Assembly: GCA_025934835.1 (NCBI GenBank)
Contig: JAICWL010000020.1
Coordinates: forward strand, 1-42,902
DNA from: Fimbriimonadaceae bacterium
GTDB lineage: Bacteria > Armatimonadota > Fimbriimonadia > Fimbriimonadales > Fimbriimonadaceae
Direction of reading: 5' to 3'
Length of the DNA stretch: 42,902 bases
The notes below the pieces were generated by a model that worked only from the letters and a program-made list of their open reading frames with translations, was not told where the DNA came from and ran no database searches. A program made the translations under genes and the position numbers. Below, one piece after another: positions 32,151-40,303 of this stretch; within the stretch, counting starts at the first letter, position 1; every line of letters begins with the position of its first letter.

Positions 32151-33233
32151 TTACCCGTGGCCGGCGTAGGGCGAGCAGAGCGGGTCCCCCACTACGACAT
32201 CCTTCCACTTGATGACGGGCGATGCCATGTAGAAGCTCTCCGCCAGGTTGAAACCACCCGTATAGCGGTCGAAAAGGATATCCGGACGGGCCAGCGCGAA
32301 GGTGTACGGCTCGCTCACATAACCCTTCACGCCGGTCACGCCTTGGGCGATCAGGTCTGCGATCAGGCTTTGGCCGCCCGTGGTGTGGTTAAACGTGCGG
32401 GCGCTGGTCGAGACGAAGGTCTCGCAAAGCGCGCCCGGCTTGAACTTGAGCTTGTGGTACGTGTCGAGGTTGAACGCTCCGTCGTTGCTTCCCCACCCCG
32501 CGTAGCCTGCGAGTGGGTAATCGGGAGCGACGAACGCCGCAGTTTTGTCGATGGCGGCTTTGAACCCCTTGGTTTTCAGAATCTCGGCGGCTCGCTCCAT
32601 GGAAGTCTCGAGTTCGAGGTACCCGCCGCCATTGCGGTTTGCCGCTTCGTCGAAGAAGAATCCCGTCTTCTCGGGCTTCGCGGCCATGCTCCTATCGACC
32701 AGCGCGCGGGCGTCATCGTACGTGTAGCCATCGAGCCTGGTGACGAGGTACATGCCGAAATCGGCATGGTGGAACGTTTGGTTCTTTTCGAAGTAGGGGT
32801 TGCGCCGCTCTTCGATCGCCTTGTCGTCGAGCGCGGTAGTGACCGGCGCGGAGAGCTCCATGGAAGCGAGGAAGGCATCCACCGAGTATCCGCCCTCGTG
32901 GATGCGGATCGGCACGCCCTTCGTCAGCACGATGTAATCCGTGCCGGGATGCGCTTTCAGCGCATCTTTGACCGGGCCCTCGATATCGGAGCGATACGCC
33001 GCCATGCTCGTCTCCTCCGCGGTGTCCGCGCTGAGCAGCACGATCGAGGAGTTGGGGATGTGCCGCTTGGTGGCGTAGTACTTGCCAAGCTGCACGCTGT
33101 CCGAGCTAGTCGCATTGACCACGACAAGCAGATGCGGTGCCGCGACAGGGAAAGGCGCGACCTCGGGGGAGGGCCGGCTGCAAGCGGCCAGCAGAAGAAG
33201 GAGTGGGGCAAACATCACGGGAACGGTCTTCAC
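32151..33233 (-). CDS. TIGR03790-like lipoprotein
   Basis: A 360-residue exported lipoprotein: the signal VMFAPLLLLLAAC ends in a lipobox (LAAC). I recognise the pattern of the TIGR03790 family from segments such as HLLVVVNATSSDSVQLGKYYATKRHIP, DYIVLTKGVPIRI, GYAGWGSNDGAF and QGVTGVKGYVSEPY. Members are secreted proteins of unknown function found in environmental bacteria, often with PEP-CTERM/exosortase genes, none of which are seen here. The start is GTG at 33233. It lies head-on with nothing and is followed by tRNA-Arg on the same strand. Confidence 0.78.
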   Translation of the reverse strand: MKTVPVMFAPLLLLLAACSRPSPEVAPFPVAAPHLLVVVNATSSDSVQLGKYYATKRHIPNSSIVLLSADTAEETSMAAYRSDIEGPVKDALKAHPGTDYIVLTKGVPIRIHEGGYSVDAFLASMELSAPVTTALDDKAIEERRNPYFEKNQTFHHADFGMYLVTRLDGYTYDDARALVDRSMAAKPEKTGFFFDEAANRNGGGYLELETSMERAAEILKTKGFKAAIDKTAAFVAPDYPLAGYAGWGSNDGAFNLDTYHKLKFKPGALCETFVSTSARTFNHTTGGQSLIADLIAQGVTGVKGYVSEPYTFALARPDILFDRYTGGFNLAESFYMASPVIKWKDVVVGDPLCSPYAGHG

Positions 33234-33264
33234 CTTACATTACATGACATCGGCATGCCGCCGC

Positions 33265-33270
33265 TAGAAT
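33265..33270 (+). promoter_or_regulatory. -10 box (TAGAAT) of ugd
   Basis: TAGAAT precedes ugd by ~110 bases, giving a leader. Within it AGGAG (33283-33287) precedes a 5-codon frame ATG..TGA (33290-33307), a possible leader peptide. Confidence 0.4.
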
Positions 33271-33380
33271 AGCAATCCATTCAGGAGCGATGCGAGCCGT
33301 GTCCTGACGTATGGACTCCGGCCTGCCAAAATCAAACCAGGGCCCGAAGCAGATAAACTTCGTCGCTCGAGGGAGTCAGA

Positions 33381-34670
33381 TTGAAGGTAGCGGTCGTCGG
33401 GACGGGATACGTTGGCCTCGTGACGGGTGTGGTGCTGGCCAGCCTTGGGAACGAAGTCGTGTGCGTGGACAACGACCTCGCCAAGGTCGAGAAGCTCAAG
33501 GCGGGCATTCCCACGATCTACGAGCCTGGAATAGAGGAGCTGCTGCAACGCACCGCCCGGGAGAATTTTCTGCGGTTCACGAACTCGATCTCAGAGGCAA
33601 CCCGCTCGAGCGAAGTCGTCTTCATCGCCGTCGGTACGCCGCCCTCCGACGACGGCACCCCGGATTTGACCGCGGTTCGCGCCGTGGCGCGGGAGATTGG
33701 GAAGGCGATCAAGGCTTACACGGTCGTTGTGAACAAGTCGACCGTGCCCGTAGGCGCCGGCGACCTCGTCGGGCAGATCATAGCCGAGCAAGGCGTGGAT
33801 CCCGCCCTTTTCGACGTGGTGAGCAATCCTGAGTTTCTTCGCGAGGGCTCGGCCATCCGCGACACGCTCGAGCCGGACCGCATCGTCATAGGCGCGAAGA
33901 AGCCCGAGGCGGCCGCGAAGCTCGTGGAGCTGTATGCTCCGCTGGACCGGCCCACGCTCATCACGGACCTGAACTCGGCTGAGCTCATCAAGTACGCGAG
34001 CAACTCGTTCCTCGCAATGAAGATCTCCTACATCAACGCCATCAGCAGGTTGTGCGAAGCTTGCGACGCCAAAGTTTCGGAAGTGGCCCAAGGAATGGGC
34101 GCCGACAAGCGAATCGGCGCCGACTTCCTGCAAGCCGGACTCGGCTGGGGCGGTTCGTGCTTCCCGAAAGACGTCCAGGGGCTCATCAAGACCGCCGAGA
34201 AGTTGCACTACGATTTCCGCCTGCTCAAAGAGGTCGTTAACATCAACGACGACCAAACGCTTCACTTCGTGCACAGGCTGCGCACGCGCCTAGGCGGGTT
34301 TGCCGGAAAGCGGATCGGACTCATGGGGCTCTCATTCAAGCCCAATACCGACGACATCCGCGATGCGAAATCGCTCGTGATCATCGAGCAAATCATCAAG
34401 GACGGCGGCCACGTCAGCGCGTACGACCCCATCTCGATGTCTCACGTGGAGAAGATCTATCCCGAGGTGCGGTATGCCTCGAACGTGTTCGAGGTGGCTG
34501 AGAACGCAGACGCGATTATTCTGGTGACCGAATGGAACGAGTTCAAGCAACTCGACCTTGCGCGCCTGGCCTCCGTCATGCGGCAGAAGATCCTGTTCGA
34601 CGGCCGAAGGATTTATCCGCCGGCTGCGGCTGAAAGGGCGGGCTTGGAGCTGCACAGCATCGGCGAGTAG
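33381..34670 (+). CDS. ugd: UDP-glucose 6-dehydrogenase
   Basis: This 429-residue enzyme oxidises UDP-glucose to UDP-glucuronate with two NAD+, supplying precursors for exopolysaccharides. The NAD-binding motif VAVVGTGYVGLVTG is at the very N terminus. SNPEFLREGSA, the catalytic Cys in GWGGSCFPKDV (~residue 262) and LSFKPNTDDIRDAKS follow in family order. The start is TTG at 33381: GGGAG lies 5 bases upstream and the Rossmann motif begins at residue 3, so no other start is possible without losing it. An NDP-sugar epimerase gene follows 21 bases downstream, suggesting joint nucleotide-sugar supply. Confidence 0.95.
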   Translation: MKVAVVGTGYVGLVTGVVLASLGNEVVCVDNDLAKVEKLKAGIPTIYEPGIEELLQRTARENFLRFTNSISEATRSSEVVFIAVGTPPSDDGTPDLTAVRAVAREIGKAIKAYTVVVNKSTVPVGAGDLVGQIIAEQGVDPALFDVVSNPEFLREGSAIRDTLEPDRIVIGAKKPEAAAKLVELYAPLDRPTLITDLNSAELIKYASNSFLAMKISYINAISRLCEACDAKVSEVAQGMGADKRIGADFLQAGLGWGGSCFPKDVQGLIKTAEKLHYDFRLLKEVVNINDDQTLHFVHRLRTRLGGFAGKRIGLMGLSFKPNTDDIRDAKSLVIIEQIIKDGGHVSAYDPISMSHVEKIYPEVRYASNVFEVAENADAIILVTEWNEFKQLDLARLASVMRQKILFDGRRIYPPAAAERAGLELHSIGE

Positions 34671-34679
34671 CCGCCGGGC

Positions 34680-34685
34680 TACCAT
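34680..34685 (+). promoter_or_regulatory. -10 box (TACCAT) of the epimerase gene
   Basis: TACCAT ends 6 bases before the ATG at 34692, within the short gap after ugd. The epimerase may therefore have its own leaderless transcript as well as read-through. Confidence 0.4.
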
Positions 34686-34691
34686 CGACCT

Positions 34692-35624
34692 ATGTCCATC
34701 AAGAGGGTTCTGGTGACGGGCGGCGCCGGATTCATCGGCAGCCATCTCGTGGAGCGCCTGCTCGCGGAGGGGCTCGAAGTAACCGTCCTGGACGACTTCT
34801 CGACGGGCTCGACGAAAAACCTCGCCTCGGTGGAGGGCGCGGTCGGGGTAATTCGCGGTTCGATCCTCGACGCCAGTGCGATCGGCGAGGCTGCGCGAGG
34901 CGCCAAGTGCGTTTTCCACCTGGCGGCAATCGTCAGCGTGCCGCGCTCGGTGCAGGAGCCGCTGCTCGTGGACGAAGTGAACTGTCGAGGGACGCTCATG
35001 GCGCTCGAAGCGTCTCGGCGCGAAGGCGCGAAGTTCGTTTTCAGCTCGTCGGCCGCGGTGTACGGCGACTCTCCCGAGCTCCCGAAGACCGAGGCGATGG
35101 CGCCAGAGCCCGTGTCGCCCTATGGAGCGCAGAAGCTTGCAGGCGAGGCGTACGTACGGGCATACGCCGCGAGCTTCGGGATGGAGGCGTGCAGCCTGAG
35201 GTACTTCAACGTGTACGGCCCGCGCCAGGACCCGACGAGCCCCTATTCAGGAGTGATCACGAAGTTCCTGCGGAGCGCTCTCGCGGGGGAGGACCTGACG
35301 ATCTTCGGCGACGGGAGCCAGACGCGGGACTTCGTGTACGTGCAGGACGTCGTCGAGGCGAACATTTTGGCGATGCGGGCCCGCACATGCGGCGAGGCTT
35401 TCAACGTAGGGACGGGCGCCAGCGTGGACATCGAACGGCTCGCGGGCGAGATCGCCCAGGAAGCCGGCCAGGGTTCGATCGTTCGGCACGCTGCGCCGAG
35501 GGCAGGTGACATCGAGCACTCGCGCTGCGATCCATCCCGCGCGGCCCGCGACTTGGGATTCCGCTCAAAGGTCGGGATCGAGGAAGGCATCGCGCGCACG
35601 CTCGAATACTTTCGCTCGGGCTAA
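34692..35624 (+). CDS. NAD-dependent epimerase/dehydratase (nucleotide-sugar)
   Basis: A 310-residue extended short-chain dehydrogenase. The NAD-binding motif [17 protein letters not shown] is at residues 7-23. The catalytic Ser lies in [12 protein letters not shown] and Tyr-x3-Lys in [11 protein letters not shown], followed by [12 protein letters not shown]. This set is typical of UDP-glucose 4-epimerase or UDP-glucuronate 4-epimerase/decarboxylase relatives. Next to ugd, action on UDP-glucuronate or UDP-glucose is likely but the exact reaction is not fixed. Cytosolic. Confidence 0.9.
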   Translation: MSIKRVLVTGGAGFIGSHLVERLLAEGLEVTVLDDFSTGSTKNLASVEGAVGVIRGSILDASAIGEAARGAKCVFHLAAIVSVPRSVQEPLLVDEVNCRGTLMALEASRREGAKFVFSSSAAVYGDSPELPKTEAMAPEPVSPYGAQKLAGEAYVRAYAASFGMEACSLRYFNVYGPRQDPTSPYSGVITKFLRSALAGEDLTIFGDGSQTRDFVYVQDVVEANILAMRARTCGEAFNVGTGASVDIERLAGEIAQEAGQGSIVRHAAPRAGDIEHSRCDPSRAARDLGFRSKVGIEEGIARTLEYFRSG

Positions 35625-35632
35625 ACCGGGCG

Positions 35633-35638
35633 CATACT
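35633..35638 (+). promoter_or_regulatory. -10 box (CATACT) of the STN-like protein gene
   Basis: CATACT ends 6 bases before the ATG at 35645. The same hexamer and spacing recur at 38876-38881. Confidence 0.4.
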
Positions 35639-35644
35639 AACGAC

Positions 35645-37819
35645 ATGAGCATCCGGATCGCAGTATCGTTGCTCGCTCTACTGGCTTGCGGGATGGCTTT
35701 CGCTCAGGACCTGGGCCGCAAGGTGAGCTTCGAATGCCAAGCGACGCCCGCGAAGGAGGTCGTCCAGCGGCTTTCGAGCCTTTGCGGCGTGCCGCTGCTC
35801 ACCGCGCCCCAAACCGAAAACGAAGTCCTCGCTTTGCGCATCCGCGACTTGCCGCTCGAGGAAGTGATGGGCCGGATCGCGTCCGCAGTCGACGGAACCT
35901 GGCGACAAGAATCGGACGGCTATCGGCTGATTCGGCCGCCGGGGATGCTGCATGCCGAACAGGACCGGGAGTTCGCGAACAGGGTCGACCAGTATCGAAA
36001 GGAGCAGGCGATCATCCGCGAAGAGCTCCAAAATAGGCCCGAGTTCAGCCCTACCGCCGCCGAGGCGCTCGCGAAAGAAGCCCGCGATGCCATCAAGAGC
36101 TTCAACCCCAACAGCGTTTCTAACGTTTTCTGGCAACGCACCCAAACGCTTGCGAAGCGGGCTCCCATCGGCAGGGTGATGTCCGAAATCGCGCCGCTGC
36201 TCGATCCCAAAGAGCTTGCCTCACTCGAGCCTCTAATCAAGGTCGTCTATTCCAGCAGCCCAACTCCGATGCAGCGCGCGTTGCCCGACAAAGTTTGGCC
36301 GCTCATCAAACGGTTCGTTGCGGAGCAGAACGTATGGGTCGATGCGGCCCAGCGATACCGGCTGGCAAACCCCTCCATCGGCTATACCGTCTGGTCGACC
36401 GGTGGGCTCGCGGACTACATCGACGGACCGATGGGCGCTCCGGCCAAGGTGCTGTTAACGGAGTTCAAGTCTAGCGCGGGCACGTATGTGCAACTGGAGC
36501 TGATCCTTGCCGATTCGCACGGCAAAGTGATCGCTCGGGCCAGTGACGGCATTGGAATGAACAGACCGGACTCGACGGCGTCCAAGCCGGCCAAAGCGAT
36601 TCCCGGCGAGCAACAGATCCAGATGCCCGATCGGGCGAAGTCCCTCTATAAGGCGCTCAGAACTCGAACGCACGCAAACGAGCAGATTCCGCCCGACCTG
36701 CGCGAGGTGCTTCTACACCCCGAACTCACCGACCCGCTCGCGCTATTGGCGTCCGATCCTCTGCTTCAGGTCGCCCACATTCGCGATTTGAACCTGGTCG
36801 CCGTCCTCACCGACGGCCGGGCCGGCCAGCCCTACCTTGACCCTGACCGACCGGTCTCTGTGGACGCATACCTGGGCCAACTTCGCTTGCTAGAACAAAC
36901 GGTCAAAGTCCAGGACGGCTGGCTCGTATGCGTGCCCAAGAGGCCGGCCCAAGAGCGCGCATGTCAAGCGGACCGGAAGGTCTTGGGAGAGTTTTTGCGG
37001 GACCTGGGAAAGAACGGGACTCTGACGATCGAGGAGCGCGCTTCGTTTGCGCTTCGGCTCCCGGATCAAGCTGTGAACGCGCTGCCGGAGATGTTGGCGA
37101 GTATGATCGCTCCCCAAGGCGTAAACTACTTCAACCCGAATATTCTTCGTTTCTACGGAAGCTTGCAGCCGGAGCAGCGCCGACAGCTTCCCCGGGGCTT
37201 GCCGCTAGGAAGTCTCACGCCTTACCAAAGCAACTTCGTGTATCGCATGCTCGCTGGGCAATCGGCGAGCCTTCAGTTCCAGCCGCCCCCCGGGGCCATG
37301 AACAGTGATGCGTACAACGCGTTTTACAACGGCATTCTGCGCGAGCCGACCGAAGCGCTGCCGAACGGCATTCCGGCCAACGGAATATTGAGAGTGATCG
37401 ATCAAACGACTGAGGCGGCGTTCTCCACGCCGAAAAGCTCGTCGCAGTTCGCGCGCTTCGATGAGCAGTCGTTCACCGCAGATGATCTGGCCTGGCAAAT
37501 GTTCATGCACTCGCGCACGGACCTGTTTCCAGGCATGGACGGCAATGACTTCCAGCCTAATCTCGACGAGCTGGCGATGGGCCGACGGCGGAACATGACG
37601 TTCACTTTCCAGTTCACGCCGATGATCTCGATGCTGGAATCATTGGAGGAGACGACAAAGAGCCCGGGGCGCGGAACTGCGTTCCAAAACCTGCCGAAGG
37701 CGTTCGTCAATCAGGTGCAGGAGCGGATCGACTCTATTTCCAAGAGCTACCAAAATGCGAGGCTCGGCCCAGCGGGTGCGCCGATCCGCCCATCCCGGGG
37801 CTATATCCCGCCTCGGTAG
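35645..37819 (+). CDS. large exported protein with an STN/secretin-like N-terminal domain
   Basis: A 724-residue protein with a cleavable signal (SLLALLACGMAFAQ). Residues ~25-95 (VSFECQATPAKEVVQRLSSLCG, then LALRIRDLPLEEVMGRIASAVDGTW) have the pattern of the STN domain found at the N terminus of secretins and TonB receptors. The remaining ~600 residues match nothing I recognise and contain no secretin beta-barrel motif. They are rich in Pro, Gln and Leu, with helical stretches. It is probably periplasmic or surface associated. The 3' end abuts the convergent PD40 gene with no gap. Confidence 0.75.
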   Translation: MSIRIAVSLLALLACGMAFAQDLGRKVSFECQATPAKEVVQRLSSLCGVPLLTAPQTENEVLALRIRDLPLEEVMGRIASAVDGTWRQESDGYRLIRPPGMLHAEQDREFANRVDQYRKEQAIIREELQNRPEFSPTAAEALAKEARDAIKSFNPNSVSNVFWQRTQTLAKRAPIGRVMSEIAPLLDPKELASLEPLIKVVYSSSPTPMQRALPDKVWPLIKRFVAEQNVWVDAAQRYRLANPSIGYTVWSTGGLADYIDGPMGAPAKVLLTEFKSSAGTYVQLELILADSHGKVIARASDGIGMNRPDSTASKPAKAIPGEQQIQMPDRAKSLYKALRTRTHANEQIPPDLREVLLHPELTDPLALLASDPLLQVAHIRDLNLVAVLTDGRAGQPYLDPDRPVSVDAYLGQLRLLEQTVKVQDGWLVCVPKRPAQERACQADRKVLGEFLRDLGKNGTLTIEERASFALRLPDQAVNALPEMLASMIAPQGVNYFNPNILRFYGSLQPEQRRQLPRGLPLGSLTPYQSNFVYRMLAGQSASLQFQPPPGAMNSDAYNAFYNGILREPTEALPNGIPANGILRVIDQTTEAAFSTPKSSSQFARFDEQSFTADDLAWQMFMHSRTDLFPGMDGNDFQPNLDELAMGRRRNMTFTFQFTPMISMLESLEETTKSPGRGTAFQNLPKAFVNQVQERIDSISKSYQNARLGPAGAPIRPSRGYIPPR

Positions 37820-38869
37820 TCACTCTTTCCAGGTGGCGACGAAGATGTTCGTTTCGTGCGGCTCTTTGCCAAAGCGATTGGAGGCGAACACCAGCCTCTT
37901 GCCGTCGCGCGTGAACATTGGGAAGCCGTCGAACTCCTTGGTATAGGTGATTCGCTCGAGATGCGTGCCGTCGAGGCGGATCATATACAGGTCGAATTCT
38001 CGGCCTTTGGGGTCTCCGTAATTCGAGCTGAAGATGACTCGCTTGCCATCTGGCGCAAGGAAAGGCGCGAACGACGCGCAGCCAAGATGCGTGACCTGAT
38101 GCTTGTGTGACCCGTCGGCGTCCATCACCCAAATCTCCAGCTTGGTGGGGCGGATAAGATGCCGAGCCAGGAGCGCCTTGTAGTCCGCGATCTCGGCGGG
38201 GGTGTTCAGCTCATCGCGCCGATAGACGATCTTTTTGGAATCCCAGCTAACAAACGGCCCTCCGTCGTAGCCGACCTTGTGCGTGAGCCGTTTCACATGG
38301 CGTCCCCGGAGGTCCGAGCGATAGATTTCGAGGTCCCCCTGGAAGTCCGAAGTCCAGACCATGTACTTTCCGTTCGGAGCGATCGTCGTCTCCGCCACGT
38401 AGCTCCCTGGGTGGCGAATCACGGTTCCAGGATGGGGATTCCCTTTCGCTCTCGCGGGTGTCTCGTACAGCGCGTAATTGGGGTTTACCATCCAGACGTA
38501 CCCCTTCGACATATCCACCGGCGGCTGCGGGCCGGGGCTCGTCGCATGAGTCGAGCTGTAGTAAATCGTGACGCCGTCGGGGGTGAAGTAGCTGCAAGTG
38601 CATCGGCCCTTTCCGGTGCTGACCAATTTTCGACCCGTGCCGTCCGCGTTGATTTTGAATATCTGCTCGTCCGGATAAGGCTGATTAGGCGCCTTGGCTT
38701 GAAACACAAGCTGCTTGCAATCCGGGCTCCAATAGGCCTCGGCGTTTTGCCCGCCGAAAGTGAGCTGGAGAAGGTTCCCAAGGTGCACCTCGCGCGGGTC
38801 GGGGCGCACCGCCTGAGCGGCGACAGGCAAATGGCGGGCCATGAAGGCTGCGGGCACCGATAGGATCAT
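37820..38869 (-). CDS. PD40/TolB-like beta-propeller protein
   Basis: A 349-residue protein built of WD40-like PD40 blades: AYWSPDCKQLVFQ, YFTPDGVTIYYSS, TIAPNGKYMVWTSDFQGDLEIYRSDL, PFLAPDGKRVIFSSN and MFTRDGKRLVFASN. Between blades come the usual DLYMIRLDG-type strands, the pattern of the TolB propeller. The N terminus is weakly hydrophobic (ILSVPAAFMARHLPVAAQA) and may be an export signal. It probably binds a protein or peptide; no catalytic domain is attached. The ATG at 38869 comes 6 bases after a CATACT box. Confidence 0.88.
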   Translation of the reverse strand: MILSVPAAFMARHLPVAAQAVRPDPREVHLGNLLQLTFGGQNAEAYWSPDCKQLVFQAKAPNQPYPDEQIFKINADGTGRKLVSTGKGRCTCSYFTPDGVTIYYSSTHATSPGPQPPVDMSKGYVWMVNPNYALYETPARAKGNPHPGTVIRHPGSYVAETTIAPNGKYMVWTSDFQGDLEIYRSDLRGRHVKRLTHKVGYDGGPFVSWDSKKIVYRRDELNTPAEIADYKALLARHLIRPTKLEIWVMDADGSHKHQVTHLGCASFAPFLAPDGKRVIFSSNYGDPKGREFDLYMIRLDGTHLERITYTKEFDGFPMFTRDGKRLVFASNRFGKEPHETNIFVATWKE

Positions 38870-38875
38870 CGCTTC

Positions 38876-38881
38876 AGTATG
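38876..38881 (-). promoter_or_regulatory. -10 box (CATACT) of the PD40 gene
   Basis: Minus-strand CATACT ends 6 bases before the ATG at 38869. Confidence 0.4.
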
Positions 38882-38902
38882 CCGCGACTCCGCCGTCCAC
38901 TA

Positions 38903-39430
38903 TCAAACGCCTACGCCGCCAAGCCGCAAAAGCCAGCCGAGCGCTACCAGCGCAAACGCCGAGCAGGACACTGCGAGCGCCGCGTTTCCGAATTTGCTTC
39001 CGGCAGCTTTCACTCGGTAAGCGTAATAGATCGCGTAGCCCGTGACCAATAGGCCGAGGCCGTGGAAGACGAAGAACAGGACCACGCCGATAATAGAGCG
39101 GACCACCACCCCAACGAACAAGGCCTTGCCTGTCTGGCCGACCGGCTGCATCTGCCTTGGGTACGCCGACGGCGGCTGGCTCCAATCGTATCCTCCGGCC
39201 TGCGGAGTCGCCGCTACGGTCGCCGGCTGCGGCGCCAGGTTGGGAGGGGCGATCTGGGGCGGCGCCACGAACAAGCCGGGGATCGCCGAGGCCGGGCCCA
39301 CCTCGCCGGTCGTCGCGTTTCTGACCTGGCTATCGGGACGCACTCGATTTTCGGCCGCCCACTGGCGAATCGTGTCGAGAGTGTTCGGGCCGTACTCCTT
39401 GCCGTCAGCGCCGATGACGAAGTAGTCCAT
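38903..39430 (-). CDS. GYF_2-domain membrane protein
   Basis: A 175-residue protein. Residues 1-55 form a GYF_2 (DUF4339) domain: YFVIGADGKEYGPNTLDTIRQWAAENRVRPDSQV. A Pro/Gln/Ala-rich linker follows (PPQIAPPNLAPQPATVAATPQ), then two or three membrane helices (LFVGVVVRSIIGVVLFFVFHGLGLLVTGYAIYY, AVSCSAFALVALGWLL). The cytosolic GYF_2 domain probably binds a proline-rich partner; the function is unknown. The ATG at 39430 lies 9 bases after TATATT. Confidence 0.85.
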   Translation of the reverse strand: MDYFVIGADGKEYGPNTLDTIRQWAAENRVRPDSQVRNATTGEVGPASAIPGLFVAPPQIAPPNLAPQPATVAATPQAGGYDWSQPPSAYPRQMQPVGQTGKALFVGVVVRSIIGVVLFFVFHGLGLLVTGYAIYYAYRVKAAGSKFGNAALAVSCSAFALVALGWLLRLGGVGV

Positions 39431-39439
39431 TGGGTGAAC

Positions 39440-39445
39440 AATATA
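39440..39445 (-). promoter_or_regulatory. -10 box (TATATT) of the GYF_2 gene
   Basis: Minus-strand TATATT ends 9 bases before the ATG at 39430. Confidence 0.5.
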
Positions 39446-39466
39446 GCATCGGCCGCGGGACGGACG

Positions 39467-40279
39467 CTAATTCGAATCGGGCCGCACCGGCGGGATGGGG
39501 CGCAATATCCGACGCCTCTGCTCGGGAAGCCTCTCCAACAGGGCTTCGGAGTATTCGTACCCAAAGCGCGTGGCGCCCCAGCTCGGCCCGTAGCGGTAGA
39601 TCGTCACGCGCCGCTCGCCCGGATTGGTGCGGCTGCTTCCCCCGTGCATGACGCCATCGACGAACAGCAGCGCGTCTCCCCGCTCCAGGTGCAAAGGAAC
39701 CGCGCCGACGAGATGGTCCATGCGATCGCCCCTGCCGTAGTCGCCGGCGAGAGGATGCTCGAAGTTCGACTTATGGCTGCCGGGGACGATCATAGTTGGC
39801 CCGTCGCCGGGGCCGACTGCGCTGATTCCCAGGATGACGTTGCACTGCCCGCAGCGGAATACGCCGCTCGAGTAGTGATAAGCCCCGCGAAGCGCGCCCC
39901 GGAAACCGCCCGAGTGCACAGGGTGATGGCCGCCCGCCCTGCGCACCGAGAGGATGCATTCGTCGATGAAGAGCCCCTCGACGTAGCTTTGGGCTTCGCC
40001 GCAATACCTTCGGACGTATTCGATCCAGCCTGGGTGGTCGATGAGCTTTTCGAAGGGCCCTCCGAGCTCGACGCAATTGTGTATTTCCAGGCCGGTTTCG
40101 CCGGTATAGTCGCGGCGCTGCGCGTTGCCGAGCCACTCCCCCATGCCGAGCTGTGGCAGCGCGTCGATCGCGCGGTCGAGCTCGTCGAGCAGCTCCGGCT
40201 CGACTGCCTGAGGCAAGATCAGGTAGCCGTTCAGGTCGAATAGAAAGTCGTCGAGGTCCGAGGGCTTCCGGGGCTCCAT
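39467..40279 (-). CDS. phytanoyl-CoA dioxygenase (PhyH) family protein, divergent metal site
   Basis: A 270-residue PhyH-type protein. Recognisable pieces are DFLFDLNGYLILPQAV, GPGDGPTMIVPGSHKSNF and the distal His region ALLFVDGVMHGGSSRTNPGERRVTIYRYGP. Where the iron-binding His-x-Asp is expected, the protein has GHHPVHSGGFRG, so the acidic ligand may be missing or supplied elsewhere. Related environmental PhyH proteins show similar HxG variants. The substrate is unknown. The ATG at 40279 follows TAAACT by 7 bases. It is only distantly similar to the PhyH protein at 30 kb. Confidence 0.82.
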   Translation of the reverse strand: MEPRKPSDLDDFLFDLNGYLILPQAVEPELLDELDRAIDALPQLGMGEWLGNAQRRDYTGETGLEIHNCVELGGPFEKLIDHPGWIEYVRRYCGEAQSYVEGLFIDECILSVRRAGGHHPVHSGGFRGALRGAYHYSSGVFRCGQCNVILGISAVGPGDGPTMIVPGSHKSNFEHPLAGDYGRGDRMDHLVGAVPLHLERGDALLFVDGVMHGGSSRTNPGERRVTIYRYGPSWGATRFGYEYSEALLERLPEQRRRILRPIPPVRPDSN

Positions 40280-40286
40280 CTGCGGC

Positions 40287-40292
40287 AGTTTA
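40287..40292 (-). promoter_or_regulatory. -10 box (TAAACT) of the second PhyH gene
   Basis: Minus-strand TAAACT ends 7 bases before the ATG at 40279. Confidence 0.45.
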
Positions 40293-40303
40293 CGCCGCCG
40301 CGA

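Noticed and set aside
31989..33272. 427-residue plus-strand open frame across tRNA-Arg and the TIGR03790-like gene.
   Set aside because: It crosses a tRNA and lies antisense to a well-supported lipoprotein gene.
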